Shown: positions 17,327 to 26,973, counted from the stretch's first letter. The stretch: DNA of 64,000 nt from Clostridiales bacterium CHKCI001 (GCA_900045905.1 FCNS01000036.1:62001-126000), one strand, 5' to 3'. The notes: generated by a model not told the origin, from the letters alone. A program made the numbers and translations.

Positions 17327-19054
17327 TTAGTCATCTAATAATGTCTGTGCATATTTTCCTAATTCTGCACTCTTAGCTGCTGCATCTTCTAAGGATGTAC
17401 CTTTTACGCCATAGTAGAGTTTGATCTTTGGTTCTGTACCAGATGGACGAACACATAACCATGCATCATCGGTCAAATCATAGTACAATACATTAGAAGA
17501 TGGAAGGCCTGTTGTTGTAACTTCACCTGTAACCATATCCTTCTTTGTATCTAACTTATAATCTCTAGCAGAAAGTACCTTATATGGTCCAATTTCGCTT
17601 GGTGTGTTGTTACGAAGTGTATCCATGATCTGCTGAATCTTAGCAAGTCCTTCGATACCCTTTAATGTAATGGATTTTACATCATCTTTGTAATAACCAT
17701 ATCTCTCATACATTGCGATCATTGCATCCCACAATGTCATGCCTTTTTGCTTATAGTAAGCTGCTGCTTCACAAAGAGCCATCGTAGCTACAATCGCATC
17801 CTTATCTCTTGCATGAGTTCCGATTAAACAGCCATAGCTTTCTTCAAATCCGAACAAATAAGTACCCTTACCAGACTGTTCAAATCCAAGAATCTGTTGT
17901 CCAATATACTTAAATCCTGTTAATACTTCGATTAATCTTACGTTATAATATTTCGCAATTGCATCTGCTAAGTTTGTCGTTACAATTGTTTTAATTAATG
18001 CACCATCTTCTGGCAGCCCCTGCTGTTCTTTGATCTGACTAATTGTATATTCTGCAAGTAAGCATCCAGACATATTACCTGTTAATGTAATATATTCTCC
18101 GCTCTTTGTATCTTTTACATAAACGCCTAAACGGTCAGCATCTGGATCGGTTGCAAGTACAAGATCGGCATCTTTTTCTTTTGCTAATTTTAATGCAAGT
18201 TCAAATGCTTCTGCTGCTTCTGGATTTGGATAACTTACGGTTGGGAATTCCCCATCTGGCAACTCCTGCTCTGGAACTACATATACATTTTCAAATCCAA
18301 GTTCTTTCAATACACGTCTTGCAGGAATATTACCTGTTCCATGAAGTGGTGTATAAACGATCTTAATATCTTTTTGCATTGCATCAATTGCTGCTTGGTT
18401 CTTTACCTGTTTCTTTAACTCAGCAATATAAGCATCATCAATTGCAGCACCAATAATCTCATAAAGACCAGCTTTTTCTGCTTCTTCTTTGTCCATTGTC
18501 TTTAATGTGCTGAAATCAGTAATTGCTTTTACCTCTTCCATGATACCCTTATCATGTGGTGGTGTAATCTGTGCACCGTCTTCCCAGTAAACTTTATATC
18601 CATTATATTCTGGTGGATTATGAGAAGCAGTAATATTAATACCTGCAATACATCCTAACTTTCTTACTGCAAATGATAATTCTGGTGTTGGACGTAATGA
18701 CTCAAATCGGTATGCTTTAATACCATTTGCTGCTAAGCAAAGAGCTGCTTCATTTGCGAACTCTGGTGACATTCTTCTAGAGTCAAATGCAATTGCTACT
18801 CCTTTCTCTTTTCCTCCTACTTTGGCAATATAATTTGCAAGTCCCTGTGTAGCCTTTCTAACGGTATAGATATTCATACGGTTCAAACCTGCACCGATAA
18901 CACCTCTTAATCCAGCTGTACCAAATTCTAATTCTGTGTAAAAACGTTCTTTAATTTCATTTTCATCATCTGCAATTGCTTTTAACTCTGCTTTCGTTGC
19001 TTCATCAAAGCAAGGGCTTGTCAGCCATTCTTCGTAAAGTTTTTTGTAGTCCAT
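17327..19054 (-). CDS. Phosphoglucomutase / phosphomannomutase (alpha-D-phosphohexomutase)
   Basis: 575 residues, PgcA-like length. It interconverts glucose-1-phosphate and glucose-6-phosphate. Visible: catalytic serine loop NITASHNPPEYNGYKVYWEDG (about 140-160), metal loop ATDPDADRLGVY (about 305-316), sugar loop LFGFEESYG (about 395-403) and phosphate loop CVRPSGTEPKIKLYYGV (about 538-554). ATG at 19054 follows GAGGAAGG. It links starch and glucoside catabolism to UDP-glucose and GalE. Single-gene unit. Confidence 0.93.
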   Translation of the reverse strand: MDYKKLYEEWLTSPCFDEATKAELKAIADDENEIKERFYTELEFGTAGLRGVIGAGLNRMNIYTVRKATQGLANYIAKVGGKEKGVAIAFDSRRMSPEFANEAALCLAANGIKAYRFESLRPTPELSFAVRKLGCIAGINITASHNPPEYNGYKVYWEDGAQITPPHDKGIMEEVKAITDFSTLKTMDKEEAEKAGLYEIIGAAIDDAYIAELKKQVKNQAAIDAMQKDIKIVYTPLHGTGNIPARRVLKELGFENVYVVPEQELPDGEFPTVSYPNPEAAEAFELALKLAKEKDADLVLATDPDADRLGVYVKDTKSGEYITLTGNMSGCLLAEYTISQIKEQQGLPEDGALIKTIVTTNLADAIAKYYNVRLIEVLTGFKYIGQQILGFEQSGKGTYLFGFEESYGCLIGTHARDKDAIVATMALCEAAAYYKQKGMTLWDAMIAMYERYGYYKDDVKSITLKGIEGLAKIQQIMDTLRNNTPSEIGPYKVLSARDYKLDTKKDMVTGEVTTTGLPSSNVLYYDLTDDAWLCVRPSGTEPKIKLYYGVKGTSLEDAAAKSAELGKYAQTLLDD

Positions 19055-19203
19055 GTTATTTTCCTTCCTCCATTCATTCATAGAATATCTGTATCTCCAT
19101 TATAACCTATTTTTTAAAAAAATGAAACTATTTTTACGTCAAATTCACCAAGTTTTTACATTCTTTTCTTTTATCAAACTTATTTCACAAAATGATGTTA
19201 TAA

Positions 19204-19334
19204 TTTACTATAAAAGTCCCGAACAGCAGCCATGAGCCAGACCGTGTTTACACGGGATGGTTCATGGATATTGGACGGGCTGACCTGGATGAACAAGTAG
19301 AGCGATCGCTCGAATTGTGAATACAGGTACGATG
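19204..19334. repeat. 131-bp direct repeat, copy 1
   Basis: Ungapped match to 19402-19532 with only a few base changes. It folds into stems: CCATGAGCCA/TGGTTCATGG enclosing CCGTG/CACGG, then ACCTG/CAGGT enclosing the palindrome GAGCGATCGCTC. It is followed by a GATGTC/GACATC hairpin with TTTTT and then a GCCCGC/GCGGGC hairpin (19380-19394). Confidence 0.85.
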
Positions 19335-19370
19335 TCGAGAGTGCACAGCACGGAGACATCGACTTTTTAT
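19326..19370 (+). terminator. Terminator-like hairpin between the two repeats
   Basis: CGATGTC/GACATCG stem (19330-19361) with an 18-base loop containing GTGCACAGCAC, followed by ACTTTTTATC. It would end a + strand transcript of copy 1. Confidence 0.5.
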
Positions 19371-19401
19371 CATGGTGGTGCCCGCAAAGCGGGCATGGAA
19401 G

Positions 19402-19532
19402 TTTACTATAAAAGTCCTGGACAGCAGCCATGAGCCAGACCATGTTTACACGAGATGGTTCATGGATATTGAACGGGCTGACCTGGATGAACAAGTAGAG
19501 CGATCGCTCGAATTGTGAATACAGGTGCGATG
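19402..19532. repeat. 131-bp direct repeat, copy 2
   Basis: Same length as copy 1 without gaps. Changes at the inner hairpin (CCATG versus CCGTG, CACGA versus CACGG) break pairs that are intact in copy 1, so copy 2 looks less constrained. It is followed by its own GCCCGC/GCGGGC hairpin (19534-19549), as copy 1 is. Confidence 0.85.
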
Positions 19533-19578
19533 ATGCCCGCTTTGCGGGCGTGAAGATTTACCAAGAAAAGAAGAAGGG

Positions 19579-21570
19579 GTGCCTAATGTTCAAATGAGAT
19601 CATTACATAAACATCAGTTTTTCCATACAAAAGTTCATTATTATATTATTGCAGCTATTTATATTTTTTGTTTTCTAGGAATCGGCCTTGCAGCGATCCT
19701 ATTTTCTGGCGTTGACAAGAATTCGCTTTTTATACTTGGATGTTTGATGGTAATTGGATTATTCCTTTTATTGATTCGATTTCCTGATAATTTTATTTTT
19801 CATATTATTATTTTTCTATTTGTTCCAATTGCAGTTTTTTATCTGTCAGAATGGTTTACCCATGCACCATGGGCAGATGATATGTCTCCTGGTGTTGTAA
19901 TACTAAATTTGATTTTTTATTATCTTGTATTATTTTTCCTATTTTTCTTAACTGGAAAGGCACGTCTTTCTTGTTATTTACTAGCGATATTTGCTTTTTT
20001 GGCCGCAATTGCTAATTATTATATTACAATGTTTCGTTCCATCCCAATTTTACCATGGGATTTAAAATCGGTTGGAACTGCACTATCTGTTGCTGATAAT
20101 TTCACATTTTCTGTAGATTACGATTTTGCCCTTAATATTGGTCGTATTCTACTATTACTTGTAATTATTAGTAAAATAAAAGTTGCAAAAAAATCCCCCA
20201 ATCCTCACAAGCTTCGTCATCTATTTGGGCGACTGCTTGGAGCTGGTCTTTGTGCAGCCTGTTTTGCTCTCTATGTTATGTTTTTACATCATGACAGTTT
20301 ATTTTCATGGTTTGATTTAGATAATACATTATTTACTCCTACCGTTATGTACCGCCAGAATGGTTTGGCAGTTAACTTTATTATTGACTGTAAGTACTTA
20401 AAGGTAGAAGTTCCAGAAAATTACAATAAAGAAGAAGCAAAAGAATTATTAGAACAATATGAATCTAACACTTCTGCTCCTTCTGAAAATAGTCCAAATA
20501 TTATTGTAATTATGAATGAAACATTTTCTGATCCCGCTGTTATGGGAGAATTTGAGACAAATAAAGACTATATGCCATTTATCCACTCACTACAAGAGGG
20601 AAGTCCAAATGCCATTACTGGTACTCTCCATACTTCCATTGTGGGAGGGAATACTGCCAACTCAGAGTTTGAGTTTTTAACAGGACATACCCTTGCATTC
20701 CTCCCAACTGGTTCTGTTGCTTACCAGCAATACATACATTCTGAAATTCCAAATCTTGTACAGACATTAAATGAGAACTCTTATGAGAGTTATGGAATCC
20801 ATCCATATCATGCAACTGGTTGGAATCGTCAGGCAGTTTACTCTTTGCTTGGTTTCCAACATCGTATGTTTTTAGACGATTTTGAAAATGCTCCTCTTCT
20901 GCGTGAATATGTGAGCGACCAAGCCTGTGTTGATACATTGATCGACCTATATGAAGAAAAAGGAGACAATCCACTCTTTTTATTCAATGTTACGATGCAG
21001 AACCATGGCTGGTATGAGGATGCCTATGAGAATTTTGATGAACAAATTCAATTAACGGAATTGGAAGATGAAGAATTAAACCGTTATCTTTCTCTTCTTT
21101 ATGAATCCGATCAAGCATTTGAAAATTTAACGGAATACTTTTCAAATATAGAAGAAGATACGATCATTGTCATGTTTGGAGATCACCAGCCAAATAATTA
21201 TCTAATTTCTTCTATTTGTGAGCAAAATGGATTAGATCTATCGAATCTCTCTACAGAAGATCTCTTAAAACGCTATACCGTTCCTTATGTAATTTGGGCA
21301 AATTTTGAACTTCCTGATGTTACGATTCCAGATATTAGTATTAACTACTTGGGTGGAGTTATTATGGATCTAGCAGGAATTCCCAAAAGTGCTTATCAAA
21401 ACTTTTTATCGGAATTACAAACCAACTATCCTGTCATAAGTGGTATGTGCTGGCAAGATTCGGATGGAGTTTACCATACATGGGATGAAGAAACTACACC
21501 TGATGCGATTTTACAGTATCAGCAATTACAATACTACGAGTTATTTGACTCTGTAGAAAATAAATCATAA
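19579..21570 (+). CDS. LTA-synthase-like sulfatase-fold phosphoglycerol transferase
   Basis: 663 residues. Five or six hydrophobic segments occupy residues 20-240, followed by an extracellular alkaline-phosphatase/sulfatase domain (about 300-640). Key sites: nucleophile threonine in VIMNETFSDP (about T315), GGNTANSEFEFLTGHT, HPYHATGWNR, and the metal pair in MFGDHQPNNY (about D535-H536). Relatives transfer glycerol-phosphate from phosphatidylglycerol to teichoic acids or glycans at the outer membrane face. GTG at 19579 is the longest start; ATG at 19594 is equally possible. Its terminator lies inside the opposite gene. Confidence 0.9.
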   Translation: MPNVQMRSLHKHQFFHTKVHYYIIAAIYIFCFLGIGLAAILFSGVDKNSLFILGCLMVIGLFLLLIRFPDNFIFHIIIFLFVPIAVFYLSEWFTHAPWADDMSPGVVILNLIFYYLVLFFLFFLTGKARLSCYLLAIFAFLAAIANYYITMFRSIPILPWDLKSVGTALSVADNFTFSVDYDFALNIGRILLLLVIISKIKVAKKSPNPHKLRHLFGRLLGAGLCAACFALYVMFLHHDSLFSWFDLDNTLFTPTVMYRQNGLAVNFIIDCKYLKVEVPENYNKEEAKELLEQYESNTSAPSENSPNIIVIMNETFSDPAVMGEFETNKDYMPFIHSLQEGSPNAITGTLHTSIVGGNTANSEFEFLTGHTLAFLPTGSVAYQQYIHSEIPNLVQTLNENSYESYGIHPYHATGWNRQAVYSLLGFQHRMFLDDFENAPLLREYVSDQACVDTLIDLYEEKGDNPLFLFNVTMQNHGWYEDAYENFDEQIQLTELEDEELNRYLSLLYESDQAFENLTEYFSNIEEDTIIVMFGDHQPNNYLISSICEQNGLDLSNLSTEDLLKRYTVPYVIWANFELPDVTIPDISINYLGGVIMDLAGIPKSAYQNFLSELQTNYPVISGMCWQDSDGVYHTWDEETTPDAILQYQQLQYYELFDSVENKS

Positions 21571-21586
21571 GCCCCTTCCTATTATT

Positions 21587-22609
21587 TTACAATATTCTGA
21601 GAAAGGCTGCCCGAATTGATTTTTGTTCGGCAGCTTTTTTCAATTTTTCTAAGTTTTTATCTGGAATCCATACTTTATTTGTATTATAATAGAAATTCAT
21701 CTGCTTCCAATATTTTTCTGGATATAAAAACATTGCATGTAAGACTTCCATTTCTTCTTTAGAAATTGGTAAAATTCGATTATAGTCTTCTAATAAAATA
21801 CTTCCTAACTCCACATCCCAATTATGTTTTTCCAAAATTTTTCTCATAAAATAGTACAAATCCATTAACTGAATTCCCATATAAAACTTTTGAAAATTAA
21901 CAACTGCAATTCGACTTCCCTTTATTAAAATATTATGTTGATGATAACTACCATGACAGATTTGTTTTTGCTTGAGCGCATTTATATAAAGGTTTTGATA
22001 ATTAGAGTGGATTAACCGTTCCGTTGCTTCTTCTGCTTGTGCAAACATTTCATCAAAACTTTCTACAATACAAAGTTCAAATGCAGTTTTTTTCTTTTTA
22101 TTCCGGATAAAACTTCGTACTCGACGCAGTTCTCGATTATGTTTTTCATATTCTTCCAATAAAGAGCTGTGAACTTCCGAAGAATGACACGATTGTACTT
22201 TTTCTTTTTGTTGGATTCCATTCTCATCAGTAGAAATTACATCCACATGTCGAAGTAGCATATGTAATTTGGCTAACGTCCGAACTGCCATTTCAAGCTC
22301 ACTTCGGCTATTTACGTTGCACTCGGTATAATCATACCACTTTTTTAATACATACCGAGTTCCCTCTTTATTCTCTGTGTAAGTCCTTCCATTCTTGTCC
22401 CTGATACAGACATCTACATTCATTCCCCCCTTTTCTAACAGAAAATTCAACACTCTACTTTCTTCTTCCATATGTTGTATCGATCCCATATATTCTTGAA
22501 GAATCAACAATCCTTTATTCGTCTCGCACAATAACGCTCCTCTTCCTTTTCGGGTACTTTTCACTTCTACTTCATATTGTTCCAGCACTGATTTGCCCCA
22601 ATCATTCAT
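21587..22609 (-). CDS. CotS-like spore coat protein kinase homolog
   Basis: 340 residues from MNDWGKSVLEQYEVEVK. It has an aminoglycoside-phosphotransferase/CotS-type kinase fold: N-lobe GALLCETNKGLLILQEYMGS, hinge YVLKKWYDY, C-lobe loop CHGSYHQHNILI (in place of HGDxxxxN), and VVNFQKFYMGIQLMDLYYFM (N in place of the metal aspartate). CotS proteins are carried on Bacillus and Clostridium spores. The altered D residues suggest weak or no kinase activity. Site GGAGGGG is 5 bp before the chosen ATG. Its last codons overlap an intrinsic terminator for the convergent gene. Confidence 0.78.
   Translation of the reverse strand: MNDWGKSVLEQYEVEVKSTRKGRGALLCETNKGLLILQEYMGSIQHMEEESRVLNFLLEKGGMNVDVCIRDKNGRTYTENKEGTRYVLKKWYDYTECNVNSRSELEMAVRTLAKLHMLLRHVDVISTDENGIQQKEKVQSCHSSEVHSSLLEEYEKHNRELRRVRSFIRNKKKKTAFELCIVESFDEMFAQAEEATERLIHSNYQNLYINALKQKQICHGSYHQHNILIKGSRIAVVNFQKFYMGIQLMDLYYFMRKILEKHNWDVELGSILLEDYNRILPISKEEMEVLHAMFLYPEKYWKQMNFYYNTNKVWIPDKNLEKLKKAAEQKSIRAAFLRIL
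21604..21640 (+). terminator. Terminator of the LTA-synthase-like gene, inside the opposite CDS
   Basis: GCTGCCCGAA/TTCGGCAGC stem (21606-21634) followed by TTTTTT (21635-21640). On the minus strand the same bases encode the end of the CotS-like protein (KKAAEQKSIRAAF). Confidence 0.75.
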
Positions 22610-22901
22610 ATACGCCCCTCCTATTTTCATTTTCCTTTTATCCGCTGACAGCTAATCTATACTTATGCCCTGCACAATTCAAATATGTCTTTTCAAGAAA
22701 AACCTCTTTACAATCACTCTGAACTCGTATATACTTAAAGATAAATGCGAAATTGCCTCCTACGGCAGTCCTGCATAGAAGATAACGTAAAGTTTTTGTT
22801 TAAAATTATGTTAATTCACAAAAGCTTTGCTCAATCTGCATATAGGAAAAATACAAACACTTTTTTTCCTAAATAAATTTTAAAATAAAGGGTGGAATAA
22901 T

Positions 22902-23405
22902 ATGTCATTATTAGAACAATGGAGACAGGAAGCTTATAATGAGCAAGCAAGTGAAAAACAATACCAAATGTTCTGGGCGAATTACTTCCAGTTAGAAAAA
23001 GGATTTTATGAATCTCTACTCTCCACAGATGAAGTCGTAACTGGTACAATTCCAACACTTGCAAAAAAATATAACGTAGATACGATGATTATGGTTGGTA
23101 TTTTAGATGGTATCAACGATAGCTTAAAAACTCCAAATCCAATCGAAACAATGGATGAGACAACAGAGCTGAGTCTCGATTATGATAAGGAAAAATTATA
23201 CTATAATATGGTAGAAGCCCGTGCAGAATGGTTATACACCCTTCCTCAATGGGACAACTTACTTTCAGCAGAACGCAGAAAAGAATTATACAAAGAGCAA
23301 AAAAGTTCTACAACTATTGTAAAGCCAAAGAAAATCGGCCGCAATGATCCATGCCCATGCGGAAGCGGCAAGAAATATAAAAAATGCTGTGGAAGAAATG
23401 TATAA
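22902..23405 (+). CDS. SEC-C motif protein of unknown function
   Basis: 167 residues. The N-terminal 130 residues are helical, acidic and have no recognised domain ([20 protein letters not shown]). The C-terminus is a classic SEC-C zinc motif, [20 protein letters not shown] (residues about 145-164), as at the end of SecA, where it binds zinc and SecB or ribosomes. Homologous small SEC-C proteins are common in clostridia; function unknown. It has AAAGGGTGG before the ATG. Single gene, ending at the hairpin 23437-23480. Confidence 0.85.
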   Translation: MSLLEQWRQEAYNEQASEKQYQMFWANYFQLEKGFYESLLSTDEVVTGTIPTLAKKYNVDTMIMVGILDGINDSLKTPNPIETMDETTELSLDYDKEKLYYNMVEARAEWLYTLPQWDNLLSAERRKELYKEQKSSTTIVKPKKIGRNDPCPCGSGKKYKKCCGRNV

Positions 23406-23436
23406 TTAAACTTCATTTAAAAACAAAATAACTTTA

Positions 23437-23480
23437 AAAAACCGTCAGAGTGTCTTATAATCAAACATCTGACGGTTTTT
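23437..23480. terminator. Bidirectional terminator between SEC-C and GtrA genes
   Basis: 13-bp stem AAAAACCGTCAGA/TCTGACGGTTTTT with an 18-base loop; U-rich on either reading. Confidence 0.85.
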
Positions 23481-23484
23481 ACAT

Positions 23485-23943
23485 TTAAATGGGTTCTTTT
23501 TCTTTTTTAAATATAATCCATTTGCTAAATATATAATTCGATATCACCACAATTCCCTGTGCCAGCGTCTTTGCTATGAATTCTCCTACAGGCAAATTAT
23601 TTATGATCCAATCTTCCATATGCAGCAGATCCATACAAATAAACATTGTACCCATATCAAATCCGAATGAAAGAATACGACACCCCACAAATAATACAAT
23701 TTCTCGAATAATCGCTGCAATTCCTATTTTCTTACTTTCAAATACCCAGATTCGATTAGTAAGGTAAGCAAATGTAACTGCAAATATCCAAGCAAATATA
23801 TTTGCAATGGACCAATCTAAACCAAATATGCTAGTACAGCTGAAGTAAACAACATAATTTACCACTGTAGTTAATACCCCAAACACAAGGTACAAAATTA
23901 CTTCTCGGTTTTTCCATAATTGTTTTAACTTATCCATCCTCAT
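23485..23943 (-). CDS. GtrA family membrane protein
   Basis: 152 residues with four hydrophobic segments (about 15-36, 42-62, 78-98, 118-140) and the GtrA pattern YLVFGVLTTVVNYVVYF and FAYLTNRIWVFES. GtrA proteins help flip or place polyprenyl-linked sugars for envelope glycosylation. ATG at 23943 has GGAG 5 bp upstream, so I prefer it to a start at 23979 that lies inside the previous gene. It is 23 bp after the beta-CASP gene and probably co-transcribed. Confidence 0.88.
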   Translation of the reverse strand: MRMDKLKQLWKNREVILYLVFGVLTTVVNYVVYFSCTSIFGLDWSIANIFAWIFAVTFAYLTNRIWVFESKKIGIAAIIREIVLFVGCRILSFGFDMGTMFICMDLLHMEDWIINNLPVGEFIAKTLAQGIVVISNYIFSKWIIFKKEKEPI

Positions 23944-23966
23944 TTGCACTCCATTTATAATCGCTT

Positions 23967-25565
23967 TTACCGATCCCATTTATCACAGAGAGATTGTATT
24001 TGATCTGCAAATCGTGCCAAATCTTTATTCGCACCACCTTCATTATGACGAATGACTGTCATCAGTCGCTCACCAGCAGCCAATAATCGTTCAAATACCG
24101 TATTTGCATGTTTTCTGCTACTCTTCTTTTCTGCATATACTTTGCTTCCAGTTTCAACACATGTATTTGTTAAAAGATCGTAGCTATCTCCGCTATACGG
24201 TGCATTTGCTCGAAATCCATATTCATTTTCCAAACATTTAGCAAAATTGTAACATACATCATCTTCCCCATGTACAACAAATACTCGTTGTGGTTTTTTT
24301 CTCAATGCTGTAATCCACTGAATTAAACCTTCTTTATCTGCATGTCCACTTACTCCATCCAGTTTCTCAATTCTAGCTCGAATTTGGATTGTTTCTCCAA
24401 ATAACTTAATTTCTGGAATCCCATCTAAAATTGCTCGTCCAGGACTCCCAATCGCCTGATAACCAGCAAATAGAATCGTACATTCTTCTCTCCATAGATT
24501 ATGCTTCAAATGATGGCGGACACGCCCTGCATCACACATACCTGAGGCTGAAATAATTACTTTCGGCTTCGTATCAAAATTAATTGCTTTTGATTCTTCA
24601 CTTGTAACAGATAATCGTAGACCAGAAAATCGAATTGGATTAATTCCTTCATTTATTAATGCCATTGCATCTTCGTCAAAACATTCATGATAATTTTTAT
24701 TAAATACATTGGTAGCTTCTACTGCTAATGGACTATCAACCCAAACTTCAAAATCTGGAAATTCTGGTAATAGATTTTCTTGTTTAATCTGTCGAATAAA
24801 ATAGAGCATTTCCTGTGTTCTTCCAACTGCAAAACAAGGAACCACTACATTTCCACCTTTTTGGAATGTATCGCGAATAATTGTTACAAGCTGTCTAATA
24901 TAATCTCCAACCTCTTCATGGTAACGATCTCCATAGGTCGATTCCATAATGACATAATCTGCCTCTTCTAAATATTGAGGATCTTTAATCAACGGCTGAT
25001 TTTTATTACCAATATCTCCAGAAAAGATTAATTTTTTTTCTATCTCTTCTTCCTGAAGCCAAATCTCTACACTTGCAGACCCAAGCAAATGTCCTACATC
25101 CGTAAAGCGAATACGGATTCCTTCTGATACCGAAATCATTTCATTATAATTACATGGAACAAAAAGCGTCTGCACACCTATCGCATCTTCCATCGTATAG
25201 AGTGGTTCTACTAACTGCGCTCCACTTCTTCTTCCTTTTCGGTTTTTCCACTCCGCTTCCATCTCTTGAATATGAGCACTGTCACGCAGCATAATATCAC
25301 ATAAATCTGTTGTAGCTGCCGTTGTAAAAATAGAACCTCGAAAACCTCTCTGGTATAAAAGCGGCAATAATCCAGAATGATCAATATGTGCATGTGTCAA
25401 AAACACATAATCTACTTCGGATTCTGAGACTGGTAATTTGGCATTGACATAAGTGTCTCGTCCCTGTTCCATTCCATAATCAATCAAAATATTTTTTCCA
25501 CATGCCTGTAAAAAATGACAACTACCCGTTACCTCGTGGGCAGCTCCAATAAATGTAATCTTCAA
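23967..25565 (-). CDS. Metallo-beta-lactamase/beta-CASP nuclease (CPSF/RNase J-like)
   Basis: 532 residues. MBL core with metal motif THAHIDHSGLLP (about 58-69), further histidine VGHLLGS and aspartate FSGDIGN. A beta-CASP insert (about 210-380) includes VIISASGMCDAGRVRHHL, and the C-terminal RMMBL motif is VSGHADKEGLIQWI. The family processes RNA as endo/exonuclease. A TTG start at 25565 gives the conserved beginning KITFIGAAHEVTGS and has AAAGGAG 7 bp upstream. The in-frame ATG at 25598 has a badly spaced site. The C-terminal extension (about 455-532) has no recognised domain. Confidence 0.88.
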   Translation of the reverse strand: MKITFIGAAHEVTGSCHFLQACGKNILIDYGMEQGRDTYVNAKLPVSESEVDYVFLTHAHIDHSGLLPLLYQRGFRGSIFTTAATTDLCDIMLRDSAHIQEMEAEWKNRKGRRSGAQLVEPLYTMEDAIGVQTLFVPCNYNEMISVSEGIRIRFTDVGHLLGSASVEIWLQEEEIEKKLIFSGDIGNKNQPLIKDPQYLEEADYVIMESTYGDRYHEEVGDYIRQLVTIIRDTFQKGGNVVVPCFAVGRTQEMLYFIRQIKQENLLPEFPDFEVWVDSPLAVEATNVFNKNYHECFDEDAMALINEGINPIRFSGLRLSVTSEESKAINFDTKPKVIISASGMCDAGRVRHHLKHNLWREECTILFAGYQAIGSPGRAILDGIPEIKLFGETIQIRARIEKLDGVSGHADKEGLIQWITALRKKPQRVFVVHGEDDVCYNFAKCLENEYGFRANAPYSGDSYDLLTNTCVETGSKVYAEKKSSRKHANTVFERLLAAGERLMTVIRHNEGGANKDLARFADQIQSLCDKWDR

Positions 25566-25655
25566 AAAACCACTCCTTTCCCAATCATAACTATCCATTC
25601 CTCTTTTAGAATTATAAGCATCCTTGCTTAGCTTATACCTTTACACAAATAAAAA

Positions 25656-25730
25656 CCTCTTTTTGGTACGAAAACAAAGTATTACATCTCATAACCGATT
25701 TGCAATTTTTTCTGTTCTACCAAAAAGAGG
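25656..25730 (-). terminator. Long-loop inverted repeat downstream of dapL
   Basis: Perfect 13-bp arms CCTCTTTTTGGTA (25656-25668) and TACCAAAAAGAGG (25718-25730) with a 49-base AT-rich loop, between dapL and the beta-CASP gene. It can act as terminator or mRNA-end structure; the long loop is odd. Confidence 0.5.
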
Positions 25731-25758
25731 CCATTATTATGGTATTCTTTTCTTTACA

Positions 25759-26973
25759 TTAGAGTTTTACAATACGTTCTACTGCTTCTACTGTATTCTC
25801 ATAATTACCAAATGCTGTCAGACGGAAATATCCTTCTCCACTTGGTCCAAATCCAGAACCAGGCGTACCAACTACATTGGCATTTTCTAATAAGTAATCA
25901 AAGAATTCCCAAGACGTCATTTGGTTTGGTGTCCTTAACCAGATATATGGCGCATTCACTCCACCATATACTTCATAACCTGCCTTTTTTAATCCTTCCA
26001 AAATTACTTTCGCATTATTCATATAATAAGCAACTTGTTGTTTTAATTGAGCCTTGCCAGCTTCGGAGTAAACTGCTTCACCCGCACGCTGAATAATATA
26101 TGGAGCTCCATTATATTTTGTTCCATGACGTCTTGCCCAGAGAGAATGTAGCGTTACTCCATTACTCTTAATATCTTTTGGAACTACAGCATATCCCAAA
26201 CGTGTTCCTGTAAATCCAGCATTTTTCGAAAAACTCTTTAACTCAATTGCACATGTTCTGGCACCTGCACATTCATAAATTGTATGAGGTACATTTTCTT
26301 CTGAAATATAAGCTTCATAAGCAGCATCATAAATGATAATCGCTCCGATCTTATTTGCATAATCTACCCATGCTTGCAGCTGTTCCTTTGTAACCATAGA
26401 GCCTGTTGGATTATTTGGAAAACAAAGATAAATTAAATCTGGATTCTCTGTTGGAAATTCTGGTGCAAAATTATTATCAGCCGTACATGGCATATAAATT
26501 ACCTCACTCCAACGTTCTGTAGCTGGGTCATAAGTACCAGTTCTGCCAGCCATAACATTGCTATCCACATATACGGGATACACTGGATCGCATACTGCAA
26601 TCTTATTATCAATACTGAAAATCTCCTGAATATTAGCAGAATCTGACTTTGCTCCATCACTGACAAAGATTTCGTCTGCCTGAATATCACAACCTCTTGC
26701 CTCATAATCATTTTTTTGAATCGTAGTTCTTAAAAATTCATATCCAAGATCTGGTGCGTATCCATGAAATGTTTCGGCTTTTCCCATTTCATCTACTGCC
26801 TTATGCAGGCTTTCAATAATAGCAGGTGCTAATGGCTGTGTTACATCACCAATTCCAAGACGAATAATCTTCTTATCTGGATTTGCGTTGCTGAATTCGT
26901 TTACTTTTTTTGCAATTGTTGAAAATAAATAACTACCTGGAAGTTTTAAGTAATTATCATTAATTTTAAACAT
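25759..26973 (-). CDS. dapL: LL-diaminopimelate aminotransferase
   Basis: 404 residues. It converts tetrahydrodipicolinate directly to LL-diaminopimelate with glutamate as donor, for lysine and peptidoglycan. Visible: start [58 protein letters not shown]-type [14 protein letters not shown] lysine in [18 protein letters not shown], and [16 protein letters not shown] near the end. These are the DapL subgroup features. ATG at 26973 follows GGGAGGAGAA; the frame extends upstream without a site. Single-gene unit. Confidence 0.95.
   Translation of the reverse strand: MFKINDNYLKLPGSYLFSTIAKKVNEFSNANPDKKIIRLGIGDVTQPLAPAIIESLHKAVDEMGKAETFHGYAPDLGYEFLRTTIQKNDYEARGCDIQADEIFVSDGAKSDSANIQEIFSIDNKIAVCDPVYPVYVDSNVMAGRTGTYDPATERWSEVIYMPCTADNNFAPEFPTENPDLIYLCFPNNPTGSMVTKEQLQAWVDYANKIGAIIIYDAAYEAYISEENVPHTIYECAGARTCAIELKSFSKNAGFTGTRLGYAVVPKDIKSNGVTLHSLWARRHGTKYNGAPYIIQRAGEAVYSEAGKAQLKQQVAYYMNNAKVILEGLKKAGYEVYGGVNAPYIWLRTPNQMTSWEFFDYLLENANVVGTPGSGFGPSGEGYFRLTAFGNYENTVEAVERIVKL

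Larger units (their letters stand above)
19055..19578. other. 524-bp intergenic block built of repeats and hairpins
   Basis: The left 150 bases are AT-rich. From 19204 to about 19552 the composition rises in GC and consists of two direct repeats and three hairpins. Minus-strand frames crossing it are a by-product of the repeats. The promoter for the + strand LTA-synthase-like gene is not evident, so transcription may start within or before the repeats. Confidence 0.7.

Noticed and set aside
19198-19494. 98-residue minus-strand reading frame across the two direct repeats
   Set aside because: Its two halves are translations of the same DNA repeat, it crosses a terminator-like hairpin, and it has no ribosome site. 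The repeat itself is the feature.
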